A DNA stretch of 64,000 nucleotides from an uncultured Roseateles sp. (GTDB lineage: Bacteria > Pseudomonadota > Gammaproteobacteria > Burkholderiales > Burkholderiaceae), in NCBI GenBank assembly GCA_946886855.1, contig CAMPJJ010000018.1, forward strand, positions 6,431-70,430, read 5' to 3'. Positions 56,058 through 64,000 of the stretch are shown piece by piece. The notes beneath the pieces were generated by a model. That model was not told the DNA's origin and did no database searches. It saw only the letters and a program-made list of their open reading frames with translations. The translations under genes and the position numbers were made by a program. The first letter of the stretch is position 1. The number at the start of each line of letters is the position of its first letter.

Positions 56058-57305
56058 ATGGCCGAGCCGACGCCAGCGCTGCCCGATCGCCTGATCGCCC
56101 ATCTGGACATGGACGCGTTCTACGCGTCCGTGGAGCTGCTGCGTTATCCGGAGCTCAAGGGTTTGCCGGTGGTGGTCGGCGGACGGCGCGTCCACACGCC
56201 GCAGGAGCGGCCCGACGGCACGCGCGAATTCTTCAAGCTGGCCGACTACACCGGGCGCGGCGTCGTGACGACGTCGACCTACGCGGCGCGCGACCTGGGC
56301 GTGTTCTCCGCGATGGGCCTGATGAAGGCGGCGCTGCGGGCGCCGCAGGCGATCCTGCTGCCGGCGGACTTCGATTCGTACCGGCATTTCTCGCGCCTCT
56401 TCAAGGCGGCGGTGCGCGAGATCGCGCCGGTGATCGAGGACCGCGGCATCGACGAGATCTACATCGACCTCACCGACGTGCCCGGCGCGCGTGACGCGGT
56501 GGGACACGACCCGCTGGGCGGCGTGCGGGCGATCGCGCGGGAGATCAAGAACTCGGTGCAGCGCGCGACCGGGCTGAGCTGCTCGATCGGGGTGACGCCC
56601 AACAAGCTGCTGTCCAAGATCGCGTCGGAGCTGGACAAGCCCGACGGCCTGACCTTGATCATGATGGAGGACCTGCCGACGAAGATCTGGCCGCTGCCGG
56701 TGCGGCGCATCAACGGCATCGGACCGAAGGCCGGCGCGAAGCTGGAGAGCCTGGAGATCCACACGATCGGCGAGCTCGCGGCGGCGCCGCCGGAACTGCT
56801 GCTCCAGCATTTCGGCGCGGGCTACAGCGCATGGTTGCATCAGGCGGCGTGGGGCCTCGACGAGCGGCCGGTGGTGACCTACAGCGAGCCGGTGTCCATC
56901 AGCCGCGAGACGACCTTCGAGCGCGACCTGCATGCCAAGCGCGACCGGCCGGAGCTGTCGCGCATCTTCACCGCGCTGTGCGAGCAGCTCGCCTCGGACC
57001 TGCAGCGCAAGGGCTACCTGGGGCGCACGATCGGCATCAAGCTGCGCTTCGAGGGCTTCCGCACGGTGACGCGCGACCTGACCCTGGACGCGCCGGTGCA
57101 GGATGCGGCGGCTATCCGGCACGCGGCGGGCCTGTGCCTCAAGCGCGTGGACCTCAGCCAGCGGCTGCGGCTGCTCGGCGTGCGGGTCGGGAAGCTCAGC
57201 CGGCCGGGCGATGTCGAGCCGATGCGACGCATGCGCAGCGCCGCCAGCAAGAGCGACACCGCGAGCGCGATGCCGAAGCCGGAGAATCTGCAGCTGTTCA
57301 GTTGA
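56058..57305 (+). CDS. dinB: DNA polymerase IV (Y-family)
   Basis: A 415-residue translesion polymerase. The catalytic acidic residues are in HLDMDAFYASVE and GIDEIYIDLT. Fingers, thumb and little-finger domains follow in order, and the last residues ENLQLFS resemble a beta-clamp-binding motif. Relative to E. coli DinB there is an insert of about 24 residues after VVVGGRR, rich in charged residues. The ATG at 56058 is preferred to one at 56028. No LexA box is evident in the 127-bp gap upstream. Confidence 0.92.
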   Translation: MAEPTPALPDRLIAHLDMDAFYASVELLRYPELKGLPVVVGGRRVHTPQERPDGTREFFKLADYTGRGVVTTSTYAARDLGVFSAMGLMKAALRAPQAILLPADFDSYRHFSRLFKAAVREIAPVIEDRGIDEIYIDLTDVPGARDAVGHDPLGGVRAIAREIKNSVQRATGLSCSIGVTPNKLLSKIASELDKPDGLTLIMMEDLPTKIWPLPVRRINGIGPKAGAKLESLEIHTIGELAAAPPELLLQHFGAGYSAWLHQAAWGLDERPVVTYSEPVSISRETTFERDLHAKRDRPELSRIFTALCEQLASDLQRKGYLGRTIGIKLRFEGFRTVTRDLTLDAPVQDAAAIRHAAGLCLKRVDLSQRLRLLGVRVGKLSRPGDVEPMRRMRSAASKSDTASAMPKPENLQLFS

Positions 57306-57335
57306 ACTCGAGGACATCATCGAACAGGCATCCTC

Positions 57336-57881
57336 ATGAGAATTGAATCGCCGCCCGGCTCCGGCATTCCGGGCATCGGTCTTCGACAGATCGAGCGCAG
57401 CGACGGGCAGGCTTGGTTCGAGTACCTGCGACTGCCCGAGGTTCATGAGCGCACGAGCTGGAACGTCCAGTCCCCGGTGGATCTCGATCCACTGTTCGAC
57501 ACGTATGAGTCGAACATCCCGACATCGCCACGTCGCCTGGCAGTGGTGGACCTGGACAGCAGCCGCCTGGTGGGAACCATCGGCTTCCATACGATCTCCG
57601 ACATCAATCGCACGGCGGAGATCGCCTACGACCTCGCACCTCCTTACTGGGGGCGAGGACTGGCGACGCGCTTGTGCGACCGGGTGACCCGATGGTCGTT
57701 TGACACTCTTGGGTTGGTTCGCGTGCAAGGCACGGTGCTGGTCGGCAACGAACGCTCGGACCGCGTGCTGATGCGCTGCGGCTACCAGCATGAAGGTTTG
57801 CTCCGGTCCTTCCGCATGGTGCGCGGTCGTCCGCGCGACTTCAACATGTACTCGCGGTTGTCGACCGATTCAACGGTCTGA
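57336..57881 (+). CDS. GNAT acetyltransferase, RimJ/RimL type
   Basis: 181 residues of the GNAT fold with the acetyl-CoA site in YWGRGLATRLCDRV and a late segment NERSDRVLMRCGYQHEGLLRS. Such enzymes acetylate N-termini of ribosomal proteins or small molecules. The substrate is unknown. It starts 30 bp after dinB and may be co-transcribed. Confidence 0.85.
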   Translation: MRIESPPGSGIPGIGLRQIERSDGQAWFEYLRLPEVHERTSWNVQSPVDLDPLFDTYESNIPTSPRRLAVVDLDSSRLVGTIGFHTISDINRTAEIAYDLAPPYWGRGLATRLCDRVTRWSFDTLGLVRVQGTVLVGNERSDRVLMRCGYQHEGLLRSFRMVRGRPRDFNMYSRLSTDSTV

Positions 57882-58038
57882 TGAGAGCCGCTTTGGTTCG
57901 CACCCGAGGGTCATGCGTTGACATTGCGCAAGGTTCGAACGTTTTCAGGGCGGCCGACCTGCGTTTTGAAAGAGTGACGATTTCAAACGGGCACAGTGGC
58001 TGATCTGTTCTTCGTCGGCCATTGAAGGAGCGCCCGCA

Positions 58039-58287
58039 ATGAATGCTTCCGCTGTCCCCACTCGCTCGACCGGATTCTTTGAATCAAGGAATCGCCAGCC
58101 GATCCGCTCGTGGAGCGACCGTATCGACTGGCTGCTCGTAGCCGGGTACCACTTCTCGCTCGGCGGCCTCGTCGGCGCGACGCTCTTCGGCTGCGTTGCG
58201 AAGCACTCGCCGCTGAGTGACGCCGTCGCTGTTGGCATAGTCGGCGCTCTCTATCTCTGGAATGCCCGGCACAAGGGCTACATCTGA
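58039..58287 (+). CDS. Small membrane protein
   Basis: 82 residues with two hydrophobic segments (about 31-53 and 60-75). GAAGGAG lies nine bases before the ATG. No family recognised. Only 18 bp separate it from the next short gene, which has similar character. Confidence 0.6.
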   Translation: MNASAVPTRSTGFFESRNRQPIRSWSDRIDWLLVAGYHFSLGGLVGATLFGCVAKHSPLSDAVAVGIVGALYLWNARHKGYI

Positions 58288-58305
58288 CTGGAACGGGGCC
58301 AGACC

Positions 58306-58593
58306 ATGTCAGATTTCATCGATGGGTACATTCACGAAATGGTGGCCTCCGTGGTCGCCCTCGTGTTCATGGCGATCCGGCGCATCCGGCTCAGGGCCTT
58401 TCTCTTCGAAGACGCAGCCGAAGACTTTGCTCTGGGGATGCTCTTCTATCCCTATGCGATGTTGAGCTTGGCCGTGCTCTCATCGACTCCCGTCAACGCG
58501 CTGATGTCCGGGCAGCGAGGAATCGTCACGATGTCCGGATTCCTTGCACTGATGCAGACATTCCGGGCTGCACGGGACCGGCTTTGCTCGCCG
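58306..58593 (+). pseudogene. Membrane protein gene, probably truncated at its 3' end
   Basis: The first about 95 codons look real, with two hydrophobic segments and an acidic middle (LFEDAAEDFALGM). The open frame then runs on to 59103, but from about 58594 it lies antisense over the DUF454 gene and becomes His/Arg/Gln-rich, as expected for a shadow frame. The original 3' end seems to have been lost where it meets the DUF454 gene. Coordinates here cover only the credible part. Confidence 0.45.
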
Positions 58594-59037
58594 TCAGGCA
58601 GTGGGGAGCCTCCACAGCCAGAGCCCCACCGCCAGGCAGCACACCGCCGGCAGCCACGGCACCACCGGCATCACCAACGCCGAGATGATCGAGCTGATGG
58701 TCATCATGACCCACGCTGCCTGCTTGGCGCGCAAGGGGACGGCGCGCGTGGCGCGCCACTGGACGATCATCGGCCCGAAGCGCGGGTGGCCAACCAGCCA
58801 CGCCTCGCAGCGTGCAGACCCGCGTGCGAAGCAGAACGCGGCCAGCAGCACGAAGGGCGTCGTCGGCAGCAGCGGCAGGAAGATGCCGATCACGCCCAGC
58901 ACCAGGCTCAGCGCGCCACCCACCATCCACGGCAGACGGCGCCACAGGGACGCCTGTTCCAGCACGCGTACGGTCGCGTCGTCGGCAGCGGCCTCGTCGG
59001 CCGCGGCAGTCAGGCTTCTCTCGGGAACTTCGGACAT
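58594..59037 (-). CDS. DUF454 (YbaN-like) inner-membrane protein
   Basis: 147 residues with three hydrophobic helices. The family pattern is clear: GVIGIFLPLLPTTPFVLLAAFCFARGS followed by WLVGHPRFGPMIVQW (each shorter in the family). The role is unknown. The start at 59037 begins after a Met-Ser typical of the gene, and an upstream in-frame ATG at 59082 is less likely. It is divergent from the LysR gene. Confidence 0.88.
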   Translation of the reverse strand: MSEVPERSLTAAADEAAADDATVRVLEQASLWRRLPWMVGGALSLVLGVIGIFLPLLPTTPFVLLAAFCFARGSARCEAWLVGHPRFGPMIVQWRATRAVPLRAKQAAWVMMTISSIISALVMPVVPWLPAVCCLAVGLWLWRLPTA

Positions 59038-59138
59038 CGCGCCACTGTAGCTGCGCGCTGCGACCCCTCGCGCGCTCGCCATTCAGCCTCCCTGTCGGCC
59101 TGAGGGAAGGAAGGGCCCCGGACGCTAAAGTCGCGACC

Positions 59139-60083
59139 ATGAGCGACTCCTCGCGCCCTCCCTCAAGCGAGCCCCAGGCCGACACCTTGCGACTGCCCTC
59201 GATCGATGGCCTGCTGGCCTTCGAGGCCGCCGCGCGGCTCGGCAGCCTGGAGCGCGCCGCCGAGGTGCTCCATGTCAGCGCGAGCGCCGTCGGCAAACGC
59301 ATCGCGACCTTGGAAGAGCGGCTTGGCCAGCCGCTGCTGACGCGCAATCCCCTGCGACTCACCGCCGCCGGCAAGGAATACCTCGCGCAGGTCCAGACCG
59401 CGCTGTCCCTGCTGGCCGCCGTGCCGTTGCATCGGCGCGATCAGCAGCGCGTCGTCCGGCTCAGCATCACCAGCCCGCCGACCTTCGCGCGCCAGGTGCT
59501 GGTGCCTGCCCTGCCCGGCTTCGAGCTCGCGCATCCGGACATCGAGCTCGAACTGCTGCTGTCGACGCCTTACCTGGACCAGCCTGCGCCGGCGGCGGAC
59601 GTCGAGATCTTCGCCGGCACGCTCCCGGCGGGTGGCGAGGTATTGCTCGACGACATCGTCACGCCGATGGCCGCGCCGTCGCTGCTCGCGCGACTGCCCG
59701 CCATCCACGCGCCGGCGGACCTTGCCTCGGCGCCGCTGCTGCGCACGCCGCTGCAGCCCTGGCAGCCGTGGCTGCGCGCCGCCGGGCTCGACTGGCCGGA
59801 GCCCGCGCAGGGCACGCGCTTCGTCGACCTCGGCCTGACGCTGGAGGCCGCAGCCTGCGGCCAGGGCATCGTGCTCGGTCGGCCGAGCCTGGCGGCCACC
59901 TACCTGCGCGGCGGCGCGCTCAAGCGACTGTTCGATCTCGCCGTGCCCGCGGCGATGCCCTATGGCCTGGTCCGACACGCCGACAGCGACGCGGCGCGGT
60001 CGTTCGCGCGCTGGCTCGTCCGCCATTGCCGGTCGCTCAGCGCCGAATCGCTCCCGAAGGTCGACGGCGGCGGCATGGTCTGA
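59139..60083 (+). CDS. LysR-family regulator, GcvA-like
   Basis: 314 residues with the N-terminal helix-turn-helix LPSIDGLLAFEAAARLGSLE then ASAVGKRIATLEERLGQPLL, as in GcvA-type LysR proteins. A substrate-binding domain follows. It precedes the alpha-hydroxy-acid dehydrogenase gene by 103 bp on the same strand and is a candidate regulator of it. Confidence 0.87.
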   Translation: MSDSSRPPSSEPQADTLRLPSIDGLLAFEAAARLGSLERAAEVLHVSASAVGKRIATLEERLGQPLLTRNPLRLTAAGKEYLAQVQTALSLLAAVPLHRRDQQRVVRLSITSPPTFARQVLVPALPGFELAHPDIELELLLSTPYLDQPAPAADVEIFAGTLPAGGEVLLDDIVTPMAAPSLLARLPAIHAPADLASAPLLRTPLQPWQPWLRAAGLDWPEPAQGTRFVDLGLTLEAAACGQGIVLGRPSLAATYLRGGALKRLFDLAVPAAMPYGLVRHADSDAARSFARWLVRHCRSLSAESLPKVDGGGMV

Positions 60084-60186
60084 CCGGGGCGCCCCGGGAA
60101 GTCCCTGAGCCCGCCGGAAGGATCTTCCGACCGGGCCCGCGAAACTTTCCGGCCGGTGTCCGCGCGGCTCGCCTAGCATCTGCCGC

Positions 60187-61338
60187 ATGAGCGTCATCAC
60201 CTGCATCGAAGATCTGCGCGTGCTCGCGCAGCGGCGTGTCCCGCGGATGTTCTACGACTACGCGGATTCCGGGTCCTGGACCGAGAGCACCTACCGCGCC
60301 AACGAATCGGATTTCCAGTCCATCAAGCTGCGCCAGCGCGTCGCCGTGAACATGGACGGCCGCAGCACCGCGACCACCATGCTCGGCCGCCCGGTCGCGA
60401 TGCCCGTCGCGATCGCGCCGACCGGCATGACCGGCATGCAGCACGCGGACGGCGAGATCCTGGGCGCGCAGGCCGCGGAGGCCTTCGGCGTGCCGTTCAC
60501 GCTGTCGACGATGAGCATCTGCTCGATCGAGGACATCGCCGCGAACACGACGGCGCCGTTCTGGTTCCAGCTCTATGTGATGAAGGACAAGGGTTTCATC
60601 AACAGCCTGATCGACCGCGCCAAGGCCGCGAAGTGCGACGCGCTGGTGCTGACGCTGGACCTGCAGATCCTCGGCCAGCGCCACAAGGACCTGAAGAACG
60701 GCCTGTCCGCGCCGCCCAAGCTGACGCTGCCCAACCTGATCAACATGGCGACCAAGCCGCGCTGGTGCCTGGGCATGCTGGGCACGTCCAGGCGGCACTT
60801 CGGCAACATCGTCGGCCACGTGAAGGGCGTGGGTGACATGAGCTCGCTGTCCGAATGGACCGCCAAGCAATTCGATCCGCAGTTGAGCTGGAACGATGTG
60901 CAGTGGATCCGCGACCGCTGGGGCGGCAAGCTGATCATCAAGGGCATCATCGACGAGGAGGACGCGAAGCTGGCCGCGGCGACCGGCGCCGATGCGCTGA
61001 TCGTCAGCAACCATGGCGGACGCCAGCTCGACGGCGCCGAGTCCAGCATCCGCGCGCTGCCGCGCATCGTCGAGGCGGTCGGCGATCGCATCGAGGTGCA
61101 CCTGGACGGCGGCATCCGCTCGGGCCAGGACGTGCTCAAGGCCTGGGCCCTGGGGGCGCGCGGCACCTACATCGGCCGCGCGTTCCTCTACGGCCTCGGC
61201 GCAATGGGAAAGCCCGGCGTGAGCCGGGCTTTGGAGATCATCCATCGGGAGCTGGACCTCACGATGGCGTTCTGCGGTCACCGTGAGTTGCGTGGCGTCA
61301 CGCGCGAGATCCTGCTGCCAGGGACCTATCCGACCTGA
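60187..61338 (+). CDS. FMN-dependent alpha-hydroxy-acid dehydrogenase (L-lactate dehydrogenase-like)
   Basis: 383 residues of the LldD/glycolate oxidase TIM-barrel family. FMN and substrate contacts are in FYDYADSGSW, IAPTGMTGMQHADGE and LDGGIRSGQDVLKA. The catalytic His276 is in SNHGGRQLDG. It oxidises an L-2-hydroxy acid such as L-lactate to the keto acid, probably feeding electrons to quinones. The exact substrate is not fixed by sequence. It is the last gene before the convergent adhesin. Confidence 0.88.
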   Translation: MSVITCIEDLRVLAQRRVPRMFYDYADSGSWTESTYRANESDFQSIKLRQRVAVNMDGRSTATTMLGRPVAMPVAIAPTGMTGMQHADGEILGAQAAEAFGVPFTLSTMSICSIEDIAANTTAPFWFQLYVMKDKGFINSLIDRAKAAKCDALVLTLDLQILGQRHKDLKNGLSAPPKLTLPNLINMATKPRWCLGMLGTSRRHFGNIVGHVKGVGDMSSLSEWTAKQFDPQLSWNDVQWIRDRWGGKLIIKGIIDEEDAKLAAATGADALIVSNHGGRQLDGAESSIRALPRIVEAVGDRIEVHLDGGIRSGQDVLKAWALGARGTYIGRAFLYGLGAMGKPGVSRALEIIHRELDLTMAFCGHRELRGVTREILLPGTYPT

Positions 61339-61416
61339 GCCTCCCGGCCGTTGGACGGTGCCGCCTCACGCGAAGGCGCTGGAGCGGGTCGCCCCGCCCC
61401 TGTTGAGCGGTACCCA

Positions 61417-64000
61417 TCAACCCAGAAGCGCCGTGCCCGTGGGAGTTTCCAGTCGGACATGCTGTTGCGTGACGCTACCGGTCAGCACGAGCACCAAGTC
61501 GGCATGCCCGAAATCGCCCTGGCCATCACTGTCGACGAAGATCGTCGACTTTCCATTTTCATTGACGCGCTTGATGAAAGCCTCGTCCACCCAATGCTCT
61601 CCGACCGGCTGGAAGGTGTAGTTCTTGAGCACTGCTGAGAGATCGAGGATGTCCATGTCCTGCAGACCGTTGAGCATCTTGTTGTCGATGTCGGTCAGCA
61701 CGAACGTCCCTGTCTGGCCGGCCTTGAACACGAATCGATCGGCTCCCCCATTCCCGACCATCAGGCCGCCGTTGTCCGGAGCCTGCAAGATGTCGTTCCC
61801 CGCAGTTCCCATGACCATCGTGGTCGTCGCTTGTCCGTTGTTGCTGACCTGAAGCATGGCCTGAACCTTGGTTGACCCGACAGTGACCTCGACAAGATTG
61901 GCGAGATCGCCCGCGTAGAGACGATAGCTGCCGTCCGCGAGGCCGCTGGCGTCGACGGCGGTGTATCCCGCCGTGCTGGCGACCGACTTCCACAGCGCGG
62001 GATCCAGGCGGCTGATGGCGCCGAGCCCCTGGGAGACATCGACGACCTGATCGGATCGCACCAGGTAATACGCGCCCCCTTCACTGCTGAAGATCTGCGC
62101 CTGCTCAGTTGCCGAAGGTTGCTGGAGCGCGGCGGTGGGGGGCGTCGTGTCAGCGTAGACCGTCATGGCGCTCTCTGCCTGGTTGCCAGCCCCATCTGTC
62201 GTGCGGACCGACAGGGACAGGTGCGTGTTCTGCGGCAGCTGCTCCACGCTGATCTTGTCGCCTTCTCCCTTGGTCCATGCCGACGTGCCGTTGGCCGTCA
62301 CCACCTGCCACTCCCAGTTCGCCCCGTTTTCAAGGCCCGAGACGCCGATGGACGTTCCCTTGCCCATGTAGGCGCCGTTGCCATCGCCGCTGCTGCGAGT
62401 GAGAACAGGTTGATTGATCTGGGTATCGCGCTCGACCGTCAGTGAAGACGACACACCGACGTTGCCGGCCAGGTCGGTCTGCCGCACCGTCACATGATTC
62501 GTCCCCTCGCTCAGCGCGCTGCCCGAGATGGAGGTCCCGCTGCCTGGCGTCCAGGTCTGACCGGCATCCAGGCTGTAGTCCCACTTGCCGCCGGACTCCA
62601 GACTCGCCACATTGATGGAGGCGTCAGAGGTCAAGCCATCGGTCGCGGAGGCGCCCGTGTCGTTCGCCAGCGTCAGGATCGGCTTCGCCACCGTCCTGTC
62701 GATCGTGAAGTTGAGCGTGTCGCTCAACGCTGACGCGTTGCCCGCTTTATCCACCTGCCACATCACGATGGACCTGGCGCCTTCGGAGAGTGCGCCGTCC
62801 ATGGTCGCGAGAAGGGAAGTGGCACTGCTATTGCGAATTTCAAACTGCCGCCACCCATCCACCCCGATTTCCAGCGCGGCGCCGAGCTCAATACCACTCA
62901 CGCCGAAATCGGCTCTGTTGGTGATCAGATCGCCGGACACGCCGGAGTCGTTATTGATAGAAAAGACGGGCGTGGCTGGTGCCGACTTGTCGATGGTGAA
63001 GTTCAGGACCGTTTCCTGACTCGCATTGCCGACCGCATCCGTCTGCCGGGCACGCACGGCATGAGCGCCGTCAGCGAAGCCGGGATCCGCGATCAGACCC
63101 GTCTGACCGCCCGCCACCCACGCGCCGCCGTCGATGCTGTATTCCCAGGTCGCACCGGACTCAATCCCGGCGACGCTGACGCGGCCATCGTTGGTCAGGC
63201 GGTCGCCGCCATCCCCCGAGTCGGTCGTCAGCGCCAGCGTCGGCGCCGCCGCGACGGTGTCCTTGATCACCGTCATCGTCGTCTGCCCCACATTGCCCAA
63301 GGCGTCGGTCTGTCGGACGGTCAGGAGGTTGGTGTTCTCTCCCAGTGCGCTGGCCGCGATGGACGAACCGCTGCCGGGCTTCCAGGTCTGACCGCTGTCC
63401 AGGCTGTAGTCCCAGGTGGCGCCGGCCTCGATCCCCCCGATGATGACGGATCCGGTCCCGTTGATCGTTCCGCCTGAAGAGGTGGTCACCGTCGGGTTCT
63501 GCGCGATCGAATCCTTGGTCACGTCGATCGATGCGCTGGCGACATTTCCGGCAGCGTCTGTGTGCCGCACGGTGAGGGGGTTGATGCCTTCGCCCAATGC
63601 GCTGGCCGCGACGGACGAGCCGATCCCCGGGGTCCAGGTCTGACCATCATCCAGGCTGTAATCCCACCTTCCGCCCGACTCGATGTTGCCGACGGTCACC
63701 CAGCCGGCGTTGTTGATGGCCCCCGTGCCGGTGCTTGTACCGATGTCGGCTTGAGCAACCTGCGTGTCCTTCACCACGTCAACGGTCGTCGTCGACTGGT
63801 TGCCCGCGGCGTCGGTCTGCCGCACCGTGACGTGGTTGGTGCCGTCGCTCAACGCGCTGCCCGAGATGGCGTTGCCGCTGCCCTGCGTCCAGGTCTGCCC
63901 GCCGTTCAGGCTGTAATCCCACTTGCCACCAGCTTCGATGCCGGTGACGTTCACCGAGCCGCTGTTGTTGATCGCACCGGTTCCGGTGCTCGTGTCGATG
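61417..64000 (-). CDS. Large repetitive adhesin, C-terminal part, probably type I secreted
   Basis: About 860 residues are visible, and the frame runs off the window end, so the N-terminus is missing. The frame carries at least seven Ig-like repeats of 85-95 residues, each with a core like GIEAGGKWDYSLNGGQTW then TVRQTDAAGNQS. Repeats near the window end are most alike and those near the C-terminus diverge. The tail has TAGNDILQAP, then MVGNGGADRFVF (RTX-like) and ILDLSAVL, typical of type I secretion targets. Such proteins mediate surface attachment or biofilm. No secretion genes are in the window. Confidence 0.88.
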   Translation of the reverse strand, partial: IDTSTGTGAINNSGSVNVTGIEAGGKWDYSLNGGQTWTQGSGNAISGSALSDGTNHVTVRQTDAAGNQSTTTVDVVKDTQVAQADIGTSTGTGAINNAGWVTVGNIESGGRWDYSLDDGQTWTPGIGSSVAASALGEGINPLTVRHTDAAGNVASASIDVTKDSIAQNPTVTTSSGGTINGTGSVIIGGIEAGATWDYSLDSGQTWKPGSGSSIAASALGENTNLLTVRQTDALGNVGQTTMTVIKDTVAAAPTLALTTDSGDGGDRLTNDGRVSVAGIESGATWEYSIDGGAWVAGGQTGLIADPGFADGAHAVRARQTDAVGNASQETVLNFTIDKSAPATPVFSINNDSGVSGDLITNRADFGVSGIELGAALEIGVDGWRQFEIRNSSATSLLATMDGALSEGARSIVMWQVDKAGNASALSDTLNFTIDRTVAKPILTLANDTGASATDGLTSDASINVASLESGGKWDYSLDAGQTWTPGSGTSISGSALSEGTNHVTVRQTDLAGNVGVSSSLTVERDTQINQPVLTRSSGDGNGAYMGKGTSIGVSGLENGANWEWQVVTANGTSAWTKGEGDKISVEQLPQNTHLSLSVRTTDGAGNQAESAMTVYADTTPPTAALQQPSATEQAQIFSSEGGAYYLVRSDQVVDVSQGLGAISRLDPALWKSVASTAGYTAVDASGLADGSYRLYAGDLANLVEVTVGSTKVQAMLQVSNNGQATTTMVMGTAGNDILQAPDNGGLMVGNGGADRFVFKAGQTGTFVLTDIDNKMLNGLQDMDILDLSAVLKNYTFQPVGEHWVDEAFIKRVNENGKSTIFVDSDGQGDFGHADLVLVLTGSVTQQHVRLETPTGTALLG

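Noticed and set aside
61213..61232. Hairpin gcccggcgtgagccgggc
   Set aside because: It lies inside the dehydrogenase coding region and lacks a T-run, so it is not a terminator.

Overview
The window reads as chromosomal DNA of a high-GC betaproteobacterium of the Burkholderiales, most like the Roseateles/Mitsuaria/Rubrivivax group. This is inferred from the gene content: a Bug-type solute receptor, a bacterial kynurenine operon, an aerobic anthraniloyl-CoA pathway, and the argH / algZ-algR / ppc / hemC-hemD-hemX-hemY neighbourhood. Coding density is high and no stretch longer than about 300 bases lacks a gene. I saw no prophage, IS element or CRISPR array.

Layout. 0-1 kb: the end of an unrecognised protein gene. 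1-7.3 kb: an aminophosphonate locus with an FAD oxidase and a three-part 2-aminoethylphosphonate ABC importer on the minus strand, plus a divergent LysR regulator. 7.3-15.5 kb: mixed single genes (S9 peptidase, glycosyltransferase, Bug receptor, GlxA-like AraC regulator, small membrane proteins, class II aldolase and two small orphan genes). 15.5-30.3 kb: a long minus-strand run, probably one operon that ends at a hairpin terminator near 15.53 kb. It encodes a bifunctional 2-aminobenzoyl-CoA monooxygenase/reductase, a short-chain dehydrogenase, a MarR regulator, enoyl-CoA hydratase, acyl-CoA dehydrogenase, a benzoate/2-aminobenzoate-type CoA ligase, a Liv-type ABC importer, a thioesterase, a RidA protein and glutaryl-CoA dehydrogenase. 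30.5-33.6 kb: kynB-kynU-kynA, divergent from that run. Together these two blocks could take tryptophan to anthranilate, anthraniloyl-CoA and central acyl-CoAs. The 241-bp gap between them holds two back-to-back sigma70-like promoters overlapping one inverted repeat, which suggests joint control.

33.7-43.7 kb: an Xaa-Pro aminopeptidase, a LytS/LytR-type two-component pair, small genes, an EF-hand protein behind a near-consensus sigma28 promoter, bifunctional SpoT, GreB and a CaiB/BaiF CoA-transferase/racemase. 43.9-44.1 kb: two identical tRNA-Arg(ACG) genes with a promoter and terminator. 44.2-55.9 kb: hemY-hemX-hemD-hemC, ppc, algR-algZ, argH and a bacteriohemerythrin. 56-61.3 kb: DNA polymerase IV, an acetyltransferase, small membrane proteins, a DUF454 protein, and a LysR regulator beside an FMN-dependent alpha-hydroxy-acid (lactate-type) dehydrogenase. 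61.4 kb to the end: the C-terminal part of a large repetitive adhesin with a type I secretion-like tail, running off the window.

A recurring feature is short tandem repeats of 6-15 bp, both in intergenic gaps (often just after stop codons) and in frame at protein ends or loops, where they make low-complexity peptides. No single gene system here looks wholly new. The observations most worth following are the sigma28-driven EF-hand protein, the shared abm/kyn control region, the repeat habit and a nested palindromic element after kynA.
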